Shown: in pieces, positions 60,540 to 64,000 of the stretch
Position numbering within the stretch: the first letter of the stretch is position 1
Layout of the letters: each line of letters begins with the position of its first letter
NCBI GenBank assembly: GCA_036785325.1
Contig: JAXIVH010000017.1
Coordinates: 6,604,440-6,668,439 of the forward strand
From: Urophycis tenuis
Lineage: Eukaryota; Chordata; Actinopteri; Gadiformes; Phycidae
DNA length: 64,000 nucleotides
Reading direction: 5' to 3'
Notes under the pieces: generated by a model
Seen by the model: only the letters and a program-made list of their open reading frames with translations
What the model was told of the DNA's origin: nothing
Database searches by the model: none
Position numbers and translations under genes: made by a program

Positions 60540-62760
60540 CACTATATTTTCAAAGATGCTTAAACACCACGCCTCATTTCATTCCGTAATATCAAGAACA
60601 TTAACCCTGCCACTCTCACTTCAAGTGTCCACTCCGTCTGCCTCCCTGACATTGACAATCTCTCCACCCCTGATGATCTGGTTTCTCATTACAACACTGG
60701 ACTCCATAATGTTTGTGATTCTCTTGCCCCGTTAAAAAACAGATCTGTTTCTTTCACCGTCTCCGCCCCTTGGCTCACCCCCGATCTCCGTCTCATGAAA
60801 GCCAAAGGTCGGCAACTTGAACGACTTCACAGAAAAACTGGTCTCACTATTCACAAAGAAATGTACAATAACCACATCCTACGCTATAAGGACTCCATTG
60901 CCAGCACTAAAACTCACGACTACTCCACCATAATCACCGCCAATGAAGGAAACTCTAAGTCACTGTTCTAACAACATCACCAAACCCCAGGACTCCCTCC
61001 CCCCTCACTTATACACAACCTCCTTCTGCAACTCCATTATGTCATTTTTCACCTCAAAAATCCAAACCATCCACCAGAACCTCGGATCAATCCCTCACCT
61101 CAGCATCTCAGCTGACTTTCCCCCATCCACACGCTCATTCTCCTCCTTCCAGCTCCCCACTCTCTCAGAAACCACAGAACTCATCCGGGAATCCAAGCCG
61201 TCCACCTCTCAACTGGACCCCCCCCCCCCCCCCCCCCCCCCCGCACAACCTGTTAAAACCTGCCTCCCTTCTCTGGTCCCCCTCATTTCTGCCATCATAC
61301 ACTCCTCTCTCACCACTGGAGCTGTCCCTACATCCTTCAAAACGGCTGCCATCACCCCAATTCTGGAAAAAAGTGGCGCCGACCCCTCCAACTTCAACAA
61401 CATCCCCATCGCCACCCAAATCCATTCTCACCTGTCCCACAATAACCTGTATGAACAGTTCCAGTCCGGTTTCCGCCCACTCCATAGCACTGAAACAGCA
61501 CTCATCAAAATCACCAACGACCTCCTTATGGCATCTGATTTTGGACTCCTCACCTTTCTCATCCTCCTTGATCTGAGTGCAGCCTTTGATACCATCTGTC
61601 ACACCACCCTCCTCAACAGGCTATCTTCCATCACCCACACTCCCCTGGACTGGTTTACATCTTACTTCTCTGACCGCACACAGTTCATTCAACTGAAGTC
61701 CCTTAAATCCACCCCCTCCTCCGTCACTTCAGGTGTGCCCCAGGGCTCTGTCCTGGGGCCCCTCCTCTTCATCATCTACCTCCTTCCCCTTGGCAATATC
61801 TTCCGCAAATTTAACACTCATTTCCACTGCCATGCTGATGACACCCAGCTCTACCCCACCACTAAACCCTCTCCTGCCCACCTCGCTCACCGATTGCATC
61901 ACTGAAATAAAAACCTGGTTCACCCTCAACTTCCTTAAACTAAACAGTAAAAAAAACTGAGGTACTCCTCATTGGCACTAAATCCACTCTATCCAACACC
62001 GACAGCTTTTCACTCACTATTGATAACTCCTCTGTTTCACCGTCCCCCCAGGTTAAGAGTCTGGGTGTCATCCTCGACAACACACTTTCCTTTCAATCCC
62101 ACATCAATAGCTTTACCCGGTCTGCCTACTTCCACCTCAATCAATCGCCTCCGCCCCTCCCTTACCCCCCATACTGCCGCCATCCTTGTCCACAGCCTCG
62201 TCACTTCCCCCCTGGACTACTGCAACTCCCTGCTCTTTGGCCTGCCTCACAAATCACTCCATTCACTTCAACTGGTCCAGAACTCAGCTGCCCGCATCAT
62301 CACACGAACCCCCTCCATCCACCACATCTCTCCTGTCCTCCAACAGCTCCACTGGCTCCCGGTTCAGTTCCGTATCCAATACAAAGTCCTCCTGGGAACA
62401 TTCCAGGCCATCCACAACCCTGCCCCCCCCCCCCATATCTGTCCTCCTCCATGTTTCCACTCCCTCCCTCAGATCATCTTCCTCCGTACATCTGTCCCCT
62501 CCGCCCGTCTCACCACCACGGGGAGCAGAGCATTCAGCTGCTCTGCTCCCCGTCTCTGGAATTCATTACAACCCCAACTCAGAAACATTGATTCACTCCC
62601 TCACTTCAAATCACAACTCAAAACACACCTGTTCAAAACTGCCTATTCCGTCTAAATGTCTATTGCTCTCTCTTTTTAATTGTTCTTATTTTATTCTGCA
62701 TGTTATTGTTGTTTCTTTTTTCTTGTGTGTATCTGTGCGGTTTCCTTGAGTGCCAAGAAA
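60540..62760 (+). mobile_element. L2-clade LINE, 5'-truncated and inactivated
   Basis: The post-endonuclease region (SAPWLTPDLRLMKAKGRQLE, HKEMYNNHILRYKDSIASTK) leads into the RT frame at 60943-61905: SFFTSKIQTIHQNLGS, EQFQSGFRPLHSTETALIKI, ILLDLSAAFDTI, SGVPQGSVLGPLLFIIY. The catalytic box reads CHADDTQLY instead of CYADDTQLY. A segment of about 20 residues expected around YRPISNLPFLSK is missing before THIQ-type IATQIHSHL. A poly-C tract (61220-61242) interrupts the N-terminal half. After a frameshift near 61910-61970, the C terminus continues at 61972-62655 (DYCNSLLFGLPHKSLHSLQL, LQQLHWLPVQFRIQYKVLL, APRLWNSLQPQLR). It is dead as an autonomous element. Confidence 0.88.
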
Positions 62761-64000
62761 GGCTAGGTCTAAGGCTAGGCTAGTCTAGGTTAAAATCTGA
62801 AATGGAACACATACGTTAAATTCTAAGATTTAATGAGGTTATATTTAACAAGCCAACAATATCGTACACGTAGACAGATACAATTTGAATACATTCATAT
62901 TTTATTGACTTCCTGAATGGCTGTAGGCCCTATAACCAAATAGTGAGAGAGGAGTCTTCAACATCAGCCATGTTGTCTGAAACTAAACCGTCACAAAGGG
63001 AAACGTTTAGGGTTACGTTTTCATTAAGGCCGTCATTCCCAAGTAGCATCAAGAGGATTTTAATTGGAGAGTTCAGGATGCATCCACAACTTTGACTAAA
63101 AGGCACTGGCTGTGATAAACATTCATTTGACAGTACCATGGGTACTGTGCCTCATCAGAAGGACTATGATAGAGTAAATAGAGGTTGCAGTCTTATCTAA
63201 ACATACCACAAAATAGGATTCTCTCAATCTCTCTCTTTCTCGCTCTCTCATGGTGTGCTTAAATCTGTGGCCTCAAACAAAAGTCCAGGAACTCTTGTCT
63301 CCACTGTGACATGGAGGGTCTCCACACACGCGTGATGCTGTCAGTCTTGTATGACTGCGGCGTGTCAGAGAGCGAGAAGGTCAACTGAAAAAAACTTGAT
63401 TATCATCAGCTTTGTCATCCCCATGTGAGCTGAGTCCACTGTCAGATCGAGGGATCGGACAATAAAGTTACCTCAGGAAAACCAAGGGTTTAAAGGCAAA
63501 ATACGACAATACAACACTGAGAAGGCCATTCAAGTAAGGAATAAAAGAATAAAAAGGGAGTTTTTTAAGGCAAGTTGTTCAAAATAGTGTCAAACAGTAA
63601 AATGGGGGTAAATATATTGTCTCGTCAATGGTAGTGTCGGGATACATGTGGCAGTGCGTGATGGGTCACATGATCAGGAACCAGGAAGTAGAAGACTGCC
63701 AGACACTGCCACAGGGTGACAGGACAAGAAGAGACTAAACGCACACACCTGGCACATGCGCACACGCCGCCTCAGCCCAGACCTATACCACATCTCTCAC
63801 CAAACACATTTACATAGAGTAGCCCTTCACAGAGCGCTGAGGCTGAACCATTCCATTCCAGAATCCTCAACGTAGCCGTTTGAGAAGCTCCTGTCACCTT
63901 GAGAGCTTTTCAAAGACATTCAGTCCGCCTGTCTCCATGACATTTCATATCTTGATATCGACGTCACCTGAGTTTAAGGGGACAGTGCGTTGCCACCCAC
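62761..64000. other. Right end without recognised genes
   Basis: No coding exon or confident mobile element. There is a short CT-rich patch near 63217-63250 (ctctcaatctctctctttct). The frames present are short and resemble nothing I know. Confidence 0.5.

Overview
This is genomic DNA from a ray-finned (teleost) fish. The evidence is vertebrate genes split by GT-AG introns, fish-type LINE/SINE tails, hAT and PIF/Harbinger elements, and very dense simple repeats. The STR density and VNTR load recall gadid (cod-family) genomes, but I cannot name the species. A run of 200 N marks an assembly gap at 31301-31500.

Five protein-coding genes are supported exon by exon. In window order they are pnpla7 (minus strand, N-terminal third only, 13 coding exons, running off the left edge), clic3 (minus, complete, 6 exons, 259 aa), fut7 (plus, one coding exon, 344 aa), pou5f3 (minus, 5 exons, with three frame breaks in exon 1) and npdc1 (minus, first 4 coding exons, cut by the gap). 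This set corresponds to the chromosome-9q34.3-type vertebrate block holding NPDC1, POU5F3, FUT7, CLIC3 and PNPLA7. clic3 and fut7 are head to head; fut7 and pou5f3 are tail to tail. The genes are neighbours by ancient synteny and not a functional operon: a membrane-anchored lysophospholipase, a glutaredoxin-fold CLIC protein, a Golgi fucosyltransferase, a pluripotency transcription factor and a neural membrane protein.

Introns and spacers are packed with tandem repeats: minisatellites with units of about 9-50 bp through pnpla7 and npdc1, and long (GACA)n, (CA)n and (GA)n tracts, several within a few bases of splice sites. Mobile elements with visible target duplications include a hAT MITE in a clic3 intron, Harbinger elements in a pou5f3 intron and in the clic3-fut7 spacer (the latter nested), and a TTAA MITE upstream of fut7. 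A near-perfect 654-bp-arm palindrome lies about 300 bp upstream of the npdc1 start codon.

From about 50.3 kb to the right edge I find no host gene. The region is a graveyard of transposons: a hAT (ZMYM/DUF4371-type) transposase remnant, a Gypsy integrase fragment, a Rex1/CR1-like LINE ending in (TATC)n, an L2 LINE with a damaged reverse transcriptase, and several SINEs.

I did not find a credible previously undescribed biological system. The items most worth a second look are the pou5f3 frame breaks, the truncated npdc1 model, the foldback palindrome beside the npdc1 promoter, the nested transposons, and the microsatellites abutting splice sites.
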